5,495 nucleotides of DNA from JANMMJ01 sp964543235 (lineage in GTDB: Bacteria > Pseudomonadota > Alphaproteobacteria > Rhizobiales > Aestuariivirgaceae). This document shows positions 5,374-5,495 of the stretch, one piece after another. Location: NCBI GenBank assembly GCA_964543235.1, contig CAZIXE010000120.1:1-5495 (forward strand), in the 5' to 3' direction. Under the pieces are notes generated by a model. The model saw nothing but the letters and a program-made list of their open reading frames with translations, was not told the DNA's origin and searched no databases. The first letter of the stretch is position 1, and each line of letters opens with the position of its first letter. The position numbers and the translations under genes were made by a program.

Positions 5374-5495
5374 CGAATTCCTTACGCAACACGCAGAACC
5401 AAGCGAAGACCATGGTCCGGGACGGGGCGGATGGGCCCGGCCCCTTCGCAACGGATCGTGAAGGCCCGCGGACGTTCGTGGCGCGGCGCAGCGCT
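5374..5495. other. Right-end stretch with no supported gene
   Basis: No gene can be supported here. A plus-strand frame opens at the ATG at 5412 and runs 28 codons to the window edge with GC-rich third positions. It could be the start of a downstream gene. It has no clear ribosome-binding site and I recognise no family. Confidence 0.4.

Noticed and set aside
4996..5451. Minus-strand open frame covering rpmJ
   Set aside because: It overlaps a certain ribosomal protein gene antisense, and its product has no recognisable features.
5412..5495. Possible start of a further plus-strand gene at the right edge
   Set aside because: There are only 28 codons, no clear ribosome-binding site and no recognisable family, so it cannot be called from this window.

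Overview
The window is a GC-rich chromosomal stretch from what looks like an alphaproteobacterium. The clearest taxonomic marker is the 41-residue, cysteine-free ribosomal protein L36 at the right end. A serralysin-type RTX secretion tail, a C13-family peptidase and an uncommon metallo-beta-lactamase-fold branch fit that group. I cannot name the genus from sequence alone.

Left part (about 95-1370, + strand): a secreted MBL-fold protein with a highly modified metal site is followed 33 nt later by a half-length EamA/DMT membrane protein. The two probably share a transcript. It converges with a minus-strand MaoC-type hydratase (1389-1832).

Middle part: the MaoC gene diverges from a stand-alone RTX calcium-binding protein (1990-2805) with a recognisable type I secretion C-terminus and a plausible promoter. 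The RTX gene converges, after 12 bp, with a minus-strand single-domain cupin (2818-3222).

Right part: the gap between the cupin and the next minus-strand gene holds the most striking non-coding object of the window. It is a 67-bp element (3381-3447) made of two 33-nt hairpin units in inverted orientation around one base. The units differ by two compensatory base-pair swaps. Next is a membrane-anchored C13 (legumain/GPI8-like) cysteine peptidase (3482-4966, minus). Its predicted topology puts the protease domain outside the cytoplasm. It diverges from rpmJ, which has a good promoter match and a hairpin just after its stop codon. The last ~120 bases hold no gene I can support.

The genes do not form one obvious pathway: apart from the MBL-EamA pair, neighbours are divergent, convergent or separated by the repeat element. 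I see no phage, transposase, CRISPR, tRNA or rRNA. The best candidates for something under-described are the paired hairpin element, the multi-spanning C13 peptidase and the MBL-fold protein with substituted metal ligands.
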